A stretch of 64,000 nt of DNA from Sipunculus nudus (GCA_026874595.1 CM049306.1:10497019-10561018); one strand, 5' to 3'; counted from the stretch's first letter, positions 37,860 to 51,072 are shown. Notes: generated from the sequence alone by a model not told the origin. Numbers and translations: made by a program.

Positions 37860-38900
37860 GTATTTCAAGAACCAGCTATGATAACTGGACAAACATTACG
37901 ACTAAATCTAGGCTTTCAACCTTGTCGTATTACGCGTGACAATGTCTGGACAGACGAGATCCATCCAATATTTTTTTATGCAAAATGCTGGCTTAGTCTA
38001 AAAAAATTTTAATCAGTGTAAAAGATAATTTCCAAAATTGAAACATTGTAGAACATGTATCATAAAGTCCCATTCCAAGCTTTCAAAAGCCAAGGAAACA
38101 GCCAAGATAAAAACTCAGTGATATCTATTACTAGCGGTAAATAAATGCCAATATGACGACCTATTATGTATCCTGTTTGATCAGTATTTACTATGATACT
38201 TTTTTTATTCTATTTGCCAAAATGAAGGTTAATATTTTGTGAGCTTATTGGTATATAGTTTTTTAAAACAATTTACATTCCCCTTTTTATGTATTAAAGT
38301 TATAATACCGCCTTTCTCATAGATGCTGGCATCTCATTATTCTGGCATGTCTTTTATTAATTTAAGCAAGATAGGTATAACTCCGAGGGCAAGCCATCTA
38401 TAGGTCTGAGGATTTATATGGCTTCAGATTTTTTTATAACATCATCGCATCCATTTTGTGACATGGGTCCATCGCAAAACTCTTTTTGGATCCGAGACAA
38501 TTTGGGAAATACTCCCGTTATTTTTAAATATCTATTTATATCTTCTTTGTTCGGTTTTCATGAAGGATATAGTTATTTACAATACAAAGAAATTAACTTC
38601 AGTATATCATCTTTATTTGTGTATACTTTATCTTGGTGGTTTATATAGGTAATTGTATTTGCCTTTTGATTTTGTATTTTCCCCCTTCCTCTGCCCATCT
38701 CACTCGGGATCAGATTAGCGCTCCTTTGGTTTTTTCATTGTGTAATTTGTCCAGTCTCTTTCTAAATCTGCTTGCAGAATTGGTATAACCCTTTGGATTC
38801 TTCTGCTTTATATTATTTACTTGCTGTCCGATTTGATGTATTTTGTCTTTTTTATTTCTTCGTTTCTCTTGTGAGAATAAAATAGAAATTTATCTAACTT
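37860..38900 (-). pseudogene. L1/Tx1-type LINE ORF2 fragment (reverse transcriptase, decayed)
   Basis: On the minus strand, across shifting frames with stops, motifs appear in the right order: GALI and VRWAEEGG (38730-38680), FCDGPMS (about 38470), IDGLPSELY (about 38400), NYIPIS (about 38270), NTDQTGYIIGRHIG (38190-38150), AFESLEWDF (38090-38063) and SRVIRQG (37940-37920). These correspond to the pre-RT linker and RT blocks 0-4 of L1/Tx1 elements. The catalytic YADD region is not in this fragment. Confidence 0.8.
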
Positions 38901-39199
38901 TTATTTAAAAAGTAATGTTCCCATATCAATGAAATTGATGTTTGATTTAATATTTGTCTAAGCATTCACATATTGTTTTATTTATGAAACATATATTTTT
39001 CGTCAGATAAGAGTTGCACTTTAATTTCCAATAGCTTTTACCTATTTCTTTATCACTGGTTGCGATAATTATACTTGCAGCATTATGGTCAGTAAGGCGT
39101 TTTCCTACCTAACTACTTATCACATATATTGCATTTTCGAGATTTATACGATGGTACAAAACTGGTAGAAATGATGAGCGTCTGCATGTCCGTCCGTTT

Positions 39200-39890
39200 T
39201 TCACAGATATGATGTTAGCGCAATAACGCAGAAACAAATTAACATACAGTCGCAATACTAACACCACTGAAGCAATTCCTGTAATGCTAGGTCAAGTTCG
39301 AATATTGCTGCATTTTTGAAGGTCACGGAGGCGATCATGCTAATATGGTGTTAACGCAATAACCTAAAAGAATATGAGGCACAATAACGTAACTTGCAGC
39401 ATTGATACACCTCATGAAGAGCTAGGTCAAGTTTGAATATGGATGACCTTGACCCATTTTTCCAGCTTACAGGGGCGATAATGATAAAATGATCTTAACC
39501 CAATAACTTGAAAAGATGTTGAGACAGAGTTGCCAAACCTGCAGAACTGATAAAACTCATGAAGGGCAAGGTCATGTTTGTATAAGGATTACCTTAACAC
39601 ATTTGTCAAGGTCACAGGGGCGATAATGCTAAAATGATGTTAACGCAATAACTTGGAAGAATTTGAGGCAGAGTTACTAAACTGTCAGAATTCATAAAAA
39701 TCATGAAGGACCAGGTCAAGTTCGAAAATGGACGACATTGATGCATTTTTTCAAGATAACAGAAGCGAGCATGCTTAAATGATGTAAAAACAATAACTTG
39801 AAAAGAATCTGAGGCACAAACACCAAACCCCCAACACTGACATACCTCATGAAGGGCTACTCTCATAACAGGCGGGGGATATACCAGATC
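39200..39890. repeat. Tandem array, about 145-bp unit, five copies
   Basis: The marker GATGTTAACGCAATAACTTG and its variants recur at about 39211, 39347, 39491, 39637 and 39781. Each unit also has AAGGTCAcAGGGGCGATAATGC-like and CTCATGAAGG words. Confidence 0.85.
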
Positions 39891-39989
39891 TGTACCACAG
39901 ATAAACTTTTTTCTTGTTATTAGAGAATGCCAGGACTTTTTATTAAATTCCCTGACTTTTGCCTGACCGCTGACAACCCTAAAAAATAT

Positions 39990-40432
39990 TTTTTTTTATA
40001 AATGATCTAATTTCTGGTATCTGGTATATAACTGAATCTTGATTAAACAAAGTGATATCATTGAAGAAAAATGTTCGACAGTTAATATGTTCAGTGTCAA
40101 AATGTATTTCTTGCTGTTTAATAAGGTACCTATGTATAGGGTCACTTTTACAAATACTGACTTAAATTTGTGGTTTAATAATAAAGTGGTTAAGATAGAA
40201 GTCCTGAAGTGTAACAATAGGGTTTAAATGGAAAATTTGTGTTTTTTCCTTAATTTCTCGAAGTCGCAGTGACCAGTTTTGGGTTTGGAACCTGGGGACA
40301 TCTAACTGTATGTCGAATTTTGTATTCGTAAGTCTAACGTTTTTAAAACGTGCCAGTCTAACAGACGGACATGCGATGAACATCAGATCATAACTATAGC
40401 CCAGATGACTTAAAGTTAGCCGAGCTAAAAAT
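39990..40432 (+). repeat. Partial copy of the 3570-4790 repeat with a family 3' end
   Basis: GGGGACATCTAACTGTATG, CTGAAGTGTAACAATAGGG and TTAAAACGTGCCA match 4060-4820; it ends GATGACTTAAAGTTAGCCG followed by AGCTAAAAA. Confidence 0.7.
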
Positions 40433-40449
40433 GAGTATCAGAAGTTCTT

Positions 40450-40474
40450 CTCTCTCTCTCTCTCTCTCTCTCTC
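40450..40474. repeat. (CT)n microsatellite
   Basis: A short CT run. The next about 500 bp (40475-41020) contain nothing recognised. Confidence 0.9.
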
Positions 40475-41795
40475 TTTTCTCTCAACAGCCCATACTATTT
40501 TGTAAATTGTTCCTACAGGCCATGTGAAACTTTTAATAAGCTTCTTTGGTGAAAAGCTCTAATTTTCATCATCCACACTGATCAAGTACGTCGTTTATAC
40601 ATGTAAATATTAAATAAAGTGAAGCATGAATGACAAATCAAGGAGGGAGCAAAGGACGTTTATTGGTGCCTAAATGTAGGTTATGAGAACATGGTATTTT
40701 ATAAGTAGCATACAAAACTCAATTAGGCAACATCAAATGTGTACTTGTATAGTATTCATGGTCCATGAAGCTAAGGAAACCTGGCGCCTACTTCTTAACA
40801 TAAACGGAAACTTGGCTCCTAATACTTTATATTTTATGTAAAGTTCAATTAAAAGATATTTCAATTTTTAACGATTCCGCATAAATGTTTGTCCATAGAG
40901 AAAAACAGAGCAAAGTATGAGCAGAAATACATATTCCAATTCGCACTTTGTTAATAATGAACAGATGTTTCCAATCCGTGTTGATGAAATATAACGCACA
41001 ATATAATATAATATAAAAAACTAGGGACCCATGGGTCTCGACGCTCAGCTGCATTTGTCTATAAAGACATATGTTTATGAGGTTTTCCAAAATATTGGTC
41101 CTGAGATCAGTTTGAAGCCAACCTGTCTACCAAAACTGGAGTTATCATCCATAAACTAATTTTTGAATGGATGGGCCCTGTGACCTTAACCTTTGACCTT
41201 ACGACCCCAAAATCAAAAGGAAACTTCCCCTATTGGCAGGTGCACCACATGTTGATGATGGAAGAATTGGGATGCATCCACAGTCTTTCTAAAGTAGTGG
41301 GTCCTGTGACCTTGAATCTCATGACCCCAGAATCAACAGTTCTTACTTCATTGGTGGGCCATATATAAGTCAAGTTTGAAACCAATATTTCAAACTAAAC
41401 TGGTGTTATCATCTGGAAACTAATATGTGGATTGATGGCCCCATGACCTTGACCTTGTCACCCAAAAATCTATCAGTTACTTCCACTATTGGCAGGTGAG
41501 CAACATCTGAAAGATAGAATGTTTGGGACAGAAAGTTTGGCTAAAAATACACCAACAATCTTTTTAAAGCAGTGAGTCCTGTGACCTTGACCTTTGGCCT
41601 TATGACCCCAAAATCAAAAGAGTTCTTACACTATTGGTGGGTCATATATAAGTCAAAATTGAAACCAATATTTTAATCCAAACTGGAGTTATCATCCAGA
41701 AACAAATATATGGACAGATGGGCCCCTGTGACGATGTTTGGGATGAAAAGTTTGGCTTAAATGCATCCACAATCGTTCTTAATACTTGGGTACTG

Positions 41796-41814
41796 TGACC
41801 TTGACCTTTGACCT
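41796..41814. promoter_or_regulatory. Triple AGGTCA half-site with DR1 (in repeat)
   Basis: TGACCTTGACCTTTGACCT on plus is, on minus, AGGTCAAAGGTCA (an exact DR1) followed by another AGGTCA with no gap. DR1 is the site type of RXR, HNF4 and PPAR heterodimers. Confidence 0.5.
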
Positions 41815-42286
41815 CATCACCCCAAAATCATATAGGTTTTTGCTTTAGTGATTGGCCATATGTAAGTCAAGTTTGAAATCCATGTGTAAATACAACCTGG
41901 AGTTATCATCTGGAAACAAATTTGTGTGGATGGACGGATGGACAGACAGACAAACAGACAGACAGACAGGGTGTTAACTATATGGCATCCACTTGTGATC
42001 AATAAACACACCAGGTTTTGGGAAACTAGATGTAATTACAGCTGAGAAACTGACATGATTGTTGTCATTTTATAGTGAAAAAAAATTGTAAATATTTTTT
42101 TAAATAACAAAAAATACAGGTGGCGCCACCACTTTTCGGGAACTGACAAAACTAGTCACGGACAATATTCAAGGCAAGATTCATGAAAATACATGCATTA
42201 ATTATCAAGATATTGGAGGTTTTGTATTATATTTTTGTTTATCCGGGGGGGGGGGGTACTTTCAAGCCCCATAGCTCGGAGGATAT

Positions 42287-42301
42287 AGGTCACAGTGACC
42301 T
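42287..42301. promoter_or_regulatory. Perfect ERE consensus AGGTCACAGTGACCT (in repeat)
   Basis: This is the full 15-bp consensus, with the same CAG spacer as the classical vitellogenin estrogen-response element. Confidence 0.6.
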
Positions 42302-42489
42302 TATTTCAGATTTTCAAGGAGATTTTTATTGACCTCCTTGGATAGTTAGAACTCCTTAGAAGATTCTAGGACCAGCAGTTACGATTTGTGCCCTGCTAAC
42401 GGACGGCCGGACGCCCGGACGGACGACGGACAAAGCGCCTTTCCTATACCTCGGTTGACTTACAGTCAGCTGAGCTAAAAACAGCACAA

Positions 42490-45105
42490 GCATTTGTAAT
42501 TGAGAACTATAAAATAATTAATCCAGCTTGTATCCACTAATAAACCAGTGCAACACAGGTTAATCAAATGACGGTATGTTCAATACGATGTCCTGTATTC
42601 CTCCTTATCTAAGGATAGTTTTCTTGGAAGAAATTACTCTTGGAAGAAATTACGGATCACCAAGGGCATGAATGGTGCCGTTAGTAATGAGAATTAACGA
42701 AAACAATTCCTTGATATGCAGTTTATCATACAACCTACTGTTTATATGACTACTTTCGTTTATAACTATATTTACAAGGAGATCTGCACATGACCCCGTG
42801 ACATACTTGACAATAAAAGTATGATATATTTACAAGAAATGATGACTATTTTAAATAATTAAATCAACTGACCATGGATCATGACACTCGGCGGATGGGC
42901 ACCATTGGTGAAATACGATCTTCTGCATGTATTCCACATTATTATTTGCTTTATAGAATCCTTTGTAAATACAATTATTATCAGATAGCTGCGTGACACT
43001 AGTTTCCACGAAAATACAATTAGACAAATAAGATTAAGGGAATAAGCTCTTTGTAGAACTTTCTATATGTGAATGAGTAAATGATATGATGCAGTTTTGG
43101 AATGTTTTGATAATAAATAACCTTTTTGGCAAATAACTTGAAGAAACAAGTGTCAATTTGCTTTCACATAGGATACGAGAATTTATCCAAAACTGTCAAT
43201 TTACTTTCACGCAGGATACGAGAATTTGCACAAAACTGTATGCAAATTACAGGCCCTCGGCTCTAGTGGCTGCAAAACATGCCCTGTTAACAGTTAGCAG
43301 ACTGAGGATCATCGGTATAGCCCAGTAAACATATAATCAGCTGAGCTTATAAAATATACACATCAGTCTGACGGCTTGAATGAACCATATCATAAAACAC
43401 AACCTGTGTGAATGCCTTTCTACTACTGCATATGAAGTACTCTCCTCTTGCAACATCCGATATATACAAGAAGTTTGATTTCTGAATTAACTTAATCATG
43501 TCCATTCGACAGATGTACATATAATACAAACAACTAAAATATCCTTTTAAATAAATCATTAAAAATAAGGTGGGTACAATGTGACAATTGGGCGAGTGAA
43601 TTCATTCATTGGACAGGTGTATATTTCATAAGAACGGCTAAAATCTTTGCTGTTAAATCAGGCATAATAAACTTAAGTATATCATTTGTTGTCCTTCTAC
43701 AATTGACAATTTTTAAAACTTTGTATCTTTAGTGGTTTGGTTTACCCTTAAGATTCCACAACACTACTTCACTTTCAAGAATTAGGGGGTTAGAGTGGCC
43801 TAGTTTTAGTTAGAGTTTTTCGCTGAGTTAATGATTAGATATATAGTGTCATGGATAACTAGACCATGCCTGTAGCTCTGATCACCTCTAATCTGCTGAG
43901 CCATACAAAATACACAATATTCACAATAAATATACACCGGATTTTCAATTGAGCAAAATATTGACAGTAATGGCGCACTTTCTGTATATTCAAGGACTAT
44001 TTAGTGATGTTTTCACAAAAATAAGGTATGCTGTTGTTTACAATGTAGGGTCATGAGATCCATTTCAGTGTCAAAGGCCACTACTGGCTGTTTTGCTCTT
44101 TAAATAGAACCACTGGAACATGAACAGAAGAAAAGAATATATGGTACAAACTAACAATCTGAACATATGTAAATGAATAATCTTAGTTTCATTTATCATA
44201 TGATGTTACAGTCATTTTTATCTGACTAAAAGTTACCTTCTATGTAATGACATACAATATATGATATCATCTCAACTGTTAACGAAGAGATTTGCTCATT
44301 TTACATGCCCTCAAATTCAGGTAAGACTAGCTTAACATACTCATGGATTATTACTATGTGTAATATAGACTTGGTTGCCTTAAAGCTTTGTTATTATGAA
44401 GCAACAATGAAAAGCTTTATAACCATAAATGATTTTATTACATAAAATATGAAAAGAATAAATCTTTTTCATCTTTTTTCAGCCAAACACTAATTCAGAA
44501 TTCATCAGTACTATTTGAGGGATATTAATACATTAAAACTAGATATAACAGATTAATTATAAACAACAATGCAGGTTACATTAAAATATTGGTAAATAGC
44601 CTCCTCCAAAAGAGAACCATACACATATTCTCCAATGAAATATATGCATTAACTTGTTGCTAAATAAATACACCTACAGAACAGGCAAAGATACAGAATG
44701 ACCACAGTGAAATGCATGGATAATCCTGAAAACCATATAGACATTCATATAGAATAAACTGGATAATCCTATAAAACAGACAAACACAGTTTATCCTAAA
44801 AACATGATTTCTCAAAAATTACACTGAATCTTATATTGGTGTCTGATTGCAATTAATGTATACATATAATCACAACTGGCATTAATGAAGTATTAAAATA
44901 TTCAAAATATCAGGTTTGATCACATCATCTAGACTTTCTCTGTAAATATAATTGTTCATTCTAAATATTATGAAGTTTAATCATTATTTCAAAGTATGTA
45001 CAGAAATGTGAAAATAACATGCTAATTACTATCTTACTACTAATACATTGTGGCAAAACAAATCAATGCACACATTCCTATCAATGCAATGTAAAAAATT
45101 CCAAC
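42490..45105. other. No gene recognised; degenerate repeat ends and a 44-bp duplication
   Basis: A degenerate family copy may run from 42868 (GACCATGGATCATGACACTC) to 43350 (AATCAGCTGAGCTTA). A 44-bp unit (GTCAATTTxCTTTCACxxAG) is duplicated at 43150-43237. 43.3-45.1 kb is AT-rich with no repeat I recognise; it could be a 3' UTR of an unseen minus-strand gene. Confidence 0.4.
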
Positions 45106-45108
45106 TTT

Positions 45109-45228
45109 TCATGGATTAATGTCCCAATGGCAATCTGTATAATAACTGTATGTGCATGTGGTCTTCATTGCACTCTGTGCTAGACTGTACATGACAGAAA
45201 CACAGATGGCACCAACAATGGCTAACAT
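45109..45228 (-). CDS. Possible terminal exon of an unidentified gene (weak)
   Basis: On the minus strand, acceptor-like ttttgttcctgtgcag precedes a frame MLAIVGAICVSVMYSLAQSA that ends in a Cys/Tyr-rich tail and a stop. The first 20 residues are membrane-like. I do not recognise the protein and found no upstream exon, so this may be chance. Confidence 0.2.
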   Translation of the reverse strand: MLAIVGAICVSVMYSLAQSAMKTTCTYSYYTDCHWDINP

Positions 45229-45614
45229 CTGCACAGGAACAAAATTTACTGTGTTAAATCTGGTGATGTTCAGATAAGTAAAATTGACAAATCTGTGAAG
45301 AATCAATTGTGTCTCTACCAGGCAGGGCAGTGTTATGTTTTCCCTCCATTCTTTTTTCTGTTAGCAACTTAACACAACAGTTCTGAACAGATTTTGTTGA
45401 AATCTTGTGGAAGGATAGGATAACACCCCAAGGAAGATCAGGATGACCATAATAAACTTGTAATTCAAATGATTATATAGGCCTACCATTTTGATACCTT
45501 GCAACTGTTTTGTCCATTTGGTGACCACAAACATTCAGTATTAAGGACAACTTTCTGCTATTGCACCAGTGAACCATGTTGTAGAAGACAGGAGGCTCTG
45601 ACTACACATCTAGA

Positions 45615-47420
45615 TTTAAACTAGATATTTCTTGGCACTGCAGGTGCCATAGTATCCCAGGTCAATTAATCCCCCCCCCCAGCATATACTGACACTTAGC
45701 AAGCGACTATGGTTTGTTCCATCTATCAACTTGAGAAACAATATTTTTCACCAAATATGGGGGCCAATATGTTGTGGCACCACCTGTCTGGTTTTCAAGA
45801 AAATTTTCCAAGATAGATAGACATGCCAAATTTAAGACCAATACCTTGAACCTTCCCAAAGATATGAGCAATTTTCACCAAAAGCACATGTACAGATGGA
45901 CATCATGGCAAAATGATAGCTGATGGTGCCACCTGTCTTTTTTATGAGAAAACTTTCCAAGATGGATGGACATGCCAAATTTCAGACCAATACCTTATAT
46001 AATCTGGAGATATGAGCAATTTTCACCTAAAGCACATGTACAGATGGATGCCATGCTAAAACGATTGCTGATGGAGCCACCAGTCTTGTGTACAAAATGT
46101 AGGAGTCCAAGATCTATAGATATGCACATTTTCAGGCCAATAGGGCAAATCACTTCTCAGAAAAGGGTATTTATTATTCTTCAAAAATGGGAAGTTAGGG
46201 GTGCACCACCTGTATGGTTTATAAGAAAACTTTCCAAGATTGATAGAAATATATAAATCAAGTTTGAAACCGATATAACAATCCAAGCTGGAGTTATCAT
46301 CAGGAAATTTTTGGACAGATGGCTCCTGTTCCCTTCACCTTTGAACTTGTGACCTAAAAATGGATAGGGGTCTTCCTCTATTAGCAGGTGAACTATATGT
46401 GCAAGATAAAAGGTCTGAGATGAATAGTATGGCTGAAAATGCATCCACAATCTTTTCTAAGATGTGTGTCCTGTGACCTTGACCTTTGACCTCATGGCCT
46501 CAAAATCATAGAGGTCTTGCTTTATTGATGGGCCATATATAAATCAAGTTTGAAATCCATATATCAATCCAAGCTGGAATTATCAGCCCCGAAACTAATT
46601 TTTTGACAGATAGCTCCTGTGGCCTTGACCATTGACCTTGTGACCCCAAAATTGATATTGATCATCCACTATTGACAAGTGAGCTATATGTTCAAGATGG
46701 AAGACATGGGATGAAATGTTCAGCTTAAAATGCTTCCACAATATCTTTAAAGATGTGAGTCCATTGACCTTGAACTTTGACCTTATGACCCTAGAACCTA
46801 TTGGGTTCTTACTTTAGTGCTGGGCCATACATAAATCATGTTTGAAATCCATATGGCTATCAACACTGGAGATATCATAAGAAGTGTGTGATTTTCACCA
46901 AATATGGAAATATTAAAGGTCAAGGTCACTCTCATGGTAAAGGTCATAACCATAATTTAAACAGACCTCATCCCATAACCCATGTCTATGTATATGTATA
47001 ATATGAAAGATATCTGTCCATTAGTTTTTGACTTATAATGCTCACAGTACTGTTAAGTGGCAATGATGGAGGAATTAAACAGCACAAAAACAAGAAAAGG
47101 ATAAGAGGTGGTACATGACATCACTATCTAAGATCTATGGTCAAGCTGATTTTTGGCTCAATCCATGCATGATTTCTTGAGATATTTAAGAATTTGTGTG
47201 ATTTTCCCCCAAAATGGATCTATTCAAGGTCAAGGTCACTCTCCTGGTAAAGGTCATGACCCCATTTAAATAGGCTTCGTCCTCTCACCCATATCTATGC
47301 ACATGTCAAGTTTGGTAAAGATTCGTAAAATATTTTTGGAGTTATCGCATCAAAACAAAATCTCTGCAGCAGCAGTGCGACCGTGCTTAAACCATAGTAT
47401 CCCCTCTTTTTCTGGGGATA
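45615..47420. repeat. Dispersed repeats: GGCACTGCAGGTGCC-start element and AGGTCA-rich units
   Basis: The start AACTAGATATTTCTTGGCAC recurs at 63653. Within are two or three units with CACCACCTGTCT, TTCCAAGAT and ATGCCAAATTT (45773-46260), several TGACCTTGACCTTTGACCT-like clusters (46474, 46765) and two units with AAGGTCAAGGTCACTCTC (46915 and 47230). Confidence 0.65.
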
Positions 47421-47424
47421 CAAC

Positions 47425-50365
47425 AAGCACCACAAATGTGCATAATATGCCCGTCTCATATCTTGTGACCTCTGACCTCATTAAATATGGGTACATTTTG
47501 CTAAAAATATAATACAGGTGAGAAGATGTATTAATCACTATATATATATAGTTCTAGAAAATCCATCTGATTTTTTATAAGTTAACATGACGCCACCAAA
47601 GTTTGGTGACCTCATTAAATATGCATGGATTTTGCTGGAAATCTAACTCTGGTTTATTGCAAACTAGTGACTCCATAAAAGGTCTGAGATGAAATTCTTG
47701 TTAGAACATAGATGATTCACCTTGATGTCTTAATTACAGGTTAGGGCTTCTGGATTATTTCTAACCCTGTGTCTCTAAAACCTTACATCCACAAGCCTCA
47801 TTAATCACATATTGTTCTATCTGTAGGGTTCCCATTAAATCCTCATTAAATAGGCAGTGCCATCTACCTACATGGTGAAATATTCAAGGACGAATTGACC
47901 ATTTTAGCATGCAAGAGTGGGTCATCATAGGTGGCAACACCAAAAGCAGTCCACCAAAATAATAAATTCATGGGAGGAACAAACGTACAACTGTACCTAA
48001 TATGAATGAAACCAAATGATAATTAGGAAAGGTACTGTCTGTAAATGAATGGTAATGACAGCCAGAAGGACAAACAGTAAGACATGGCCAAGTTACCTGT
48101 AATTAGCCCTTTGCAAGTTAGGAACAAAACAATACTTAGTAAATTATTTCTATCAACATCACCCAAGGGACCAGTGGTTTAAAAATTAGTGGCCCATAAT
48201 GAGCTAGATATAAAAACTAAAATGTTATTTTCTGTCATGTATTGCTCAGAATTTATAAAGAAATTGGTGCATAATCTGAACAACAAATACACTACATATC
48301 ACAAATAAACAAGTTCAAGACAACGTTGTTACACAATCGATACAAAAACAGGATAATAAATGATAATATACAAAACGATGCCTTTACAAAATAATAATAA
48401 AGCAGCCACATTATTCACTCGTCATACATATCTTTCTCTTTATATGGATGCCCAATCAAGTAGTGTTGAGAATATACAAACTTCGAAAGAGAGGTGTAAA
48501 TATATCATTTTATTTTGTTCACTTAATGAGATTAAGACAACACATAATGAGACCATTTTGATATTAATACTGTTGCTCTGTAATAAATATGCTGAAATTG
48601 TTTAACCTAGATTTAAGCATTTTATTTTTTATAACAGGGTCCTATTAATAATAGGGGCATTGAACTTGTGGTCACTTATTTCCAGTCTGAGATGAACTTT
48701 CCTTTTAATAGAAAAACAAGTGTCCAAATATTTTTCACTATAACACACTTCTAATGAATACAAAGGTTAATAAGGCAGAAAATAATTAAATATTATTATC
48801 ATTTCTTAGTGGGAGGAAAACAAATGCCTGTGTAAAAGGACATAGAACAACAATGAAGATAAAGTTATGAAAGCAATAAGCCAAAACCTGATCATGTCAT
48901 GTATTATTGTTTAAAAAAAACAAAGGAAAAATGTATGAACTGGTCCTTGGTGAGACCATACTGAAGTATCAAAATGAAATTTTATCTATATCTCTATCAC
49001 CAGACCATCCTTTTTTTTCAATAGCATACCCTTCCTGTGTGTGAATTAATGGTAACAAGTTCAAACAACCCTACCATAATGAGGCATGAAGCCACAAGTA
49101 ATATGTGGTAATCTAAAACTCAGAAGAATTTTACTTTAGATATTACCTTAAAGCTACCTTTATTTACCTAAATAGAATAATGTTAGCTTAAAAATACTGA
49201 CAAATAATAAAGAAAAGTGGAAAACTGGTACATTTGCCAAAAAAGTTAACTACAGTGCTCTAGATTCAGAACAGTGATGACACACACCCTAACACTTTAA
49301 GGGAACTGAACAAACTGTCAGGTGACCTTATTTTAAAGATGGCAGCTTAATACATATGGCAGTTAAAGGCATGCAGTTACATCTTAAATCTTCATATGAT
49401 CATATATTTAGCTGATCACATGATCACCTCAAGCTTGGCATACATAAAAAATTTTGATTAAATGTATGAACAGAAAAGGGGTTATTTTATCACATATTTG
49501 CTCTCATTATATGTTACACTTGCACAACCATTTTGTTGAATATTGCAATAATCAAAATATAAAACTTTAACTGATGTGGTTTTCAATGCCATAAAAATTA
49601 ATCATACCTTGTATGCAAGGCAGCAAAAATTCTTGATTTGAATGCATATTTTATCTTTTCGCAAATTTATTTTCTCTCTATAATAAAGTGAGGTCTCAAG
49701 TTCTTTAAGTGGCTATTCTTCGGCATGCTACATGGTCAAATAGAATATTGATGAGACTGCTTCTGAGGTAGGAAAACTGTAAAATAAACAGGTAGAGGAA
49801 AGTATTACAGATACAAGACAAACAATGTAAGATCCCAGAACAGGCCCAGCAGTCTGTCTACACATTGTTTCAGTTTTTCCTTAATATAAACTAACTGGTA
49901 AACTGTTGCCCTATGACCACTTGATGTGTACATATTCTGAAAGCTAAAATACTCTCTACATTGTAGTTTTTGAAACCTTTAAAAATTTTCAATGGGAAGC
50001 CTTTTATACGTGAAAATAAAAAAATAAATTTATTTTTGTACATTCAAAATTTAAATACCTTATAAAACCAAACATTTAAGAGTTATTTCAACTTGATTCC
50101 CAGAGATAATCTGCAGCTATTACAGATATGCTGAAATAAATGGTTTATCATAAAAATCTGAAATACATAAATATCTCAAAATCTAAATAAAGTCAACCAG
50201 TAAAACATGTAGAGCACATTCTCAGCTTTTAGAATATTCTCATGTCAAGACTCAAGGGGTCCCATACCTGCAGTTTGTAAAACATAAATGATAAATAGAA
50301 ACAATGAATACACGTTAATTAGACAGATCTGGGACCTTAATGCAGATTATCCAAGTTGGACTATG
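47425..50365. other. No gene recognised
   Basis: AT-rich DNA without domain-bearing frames; the longest is 81 codons (48360-48605) and featureless. No convincing splice-bounded exon seen on the minus strand. Confidence 0.4.
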
Positions 50366-50370
50366 ACTTC

Positions 50371-51072
50371 CTATGCTCTTTACACAGCGCTGTAACTATA
50401 GGCCTACTTCCTATATGGTAAGCGCTGTTTGTTATGACCTTGTATCCTGAATTGCTGCACCAGAGGGGAGCACTGTATTTTTGTCCAATCAGATGAGACC
50501 TTGTGCTGGAGGACACAGCCAAGCAAGGAATACATGGAGCCAATCATGTTCATTTCATTTTGAGTGACAGCTCATCGCCCCGGTAACCGTCTGAACAGGC
50601 CACAGGCTCAGAGAGAATAGCCGCAGACGTGGTTTGCCTAGGGCCTTGGGCATATAGGATGCCCGGCCTGTGAGCTGTAATTCAAAAGAAACATAACAGC
50701 AAAGGCTGCATGCACACCTTGCTGGCTGGTTTCAGTTCTGCAGACAACAGATACATGGCTACGCTAGAACAGTCATACTGTCAGAATTGAATCGGTCGAT
50801 GATGCGAGAATGCAGAGGGAGCAATTAAAATTCGATCTTAAACTGTCTTCAAACGGCGCTTGAAGCGCAACTATGGGCGGAGCTGGGATGCCTGTTGAGT
50901 GTTTGTTTATTGCCATCTGGTTGGCTGCTTGTCACATCATAGCACGTTTTGTTCAGCGACAACAAACCACCATCTGGTGTCTAAATATATCATAAAAGGT
51001 CAAAGCCGGCAGCGTGAAAATCAGTTGCTTCTTTAGAAGCATAAGATTTCCGCTCCCTCGGGAGTGTATGAC
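50371..51072. repeat. Dispersed repeat with CCAAT and GC-box words, copy 1
   Basis: It aligns with 62491-62970: TATGCTCTTTACACAG, TATATGGTAAGCGCTGTTTG, GAGGGGAGCACTGTATTTT, GTCCAATCAGATGAGAC, GGCGGAGC, GTGAAAATCAGT and CTTCTTTAGAAG. About 230 bp here (about 50640-50870) are absent from the other copy. It may include the poly(A) site of the SLC49A3-like gene. Confidence 0.75.

Larger units (their letters stand above)
41022..42480 (+). mobile_element. Best-preserved copy of the dispersed repeat family (1.46 kb)
   Basis: It opens TAGGGACCCATGGGTCTCG and closes TACAGTCAGCTGAGCTAAAAA minus flanks. The body has about four diverged subunits, each with GTGACCTTGACCTTTGACCT-like, CCCCAAAATCAA, TATTGGCAGGTG and TGGAGTTATCATC words. 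The 3' part has a perfect ERE and a (GACG)-type tract. No transposon protein is recognised. Confidence 0.75.
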
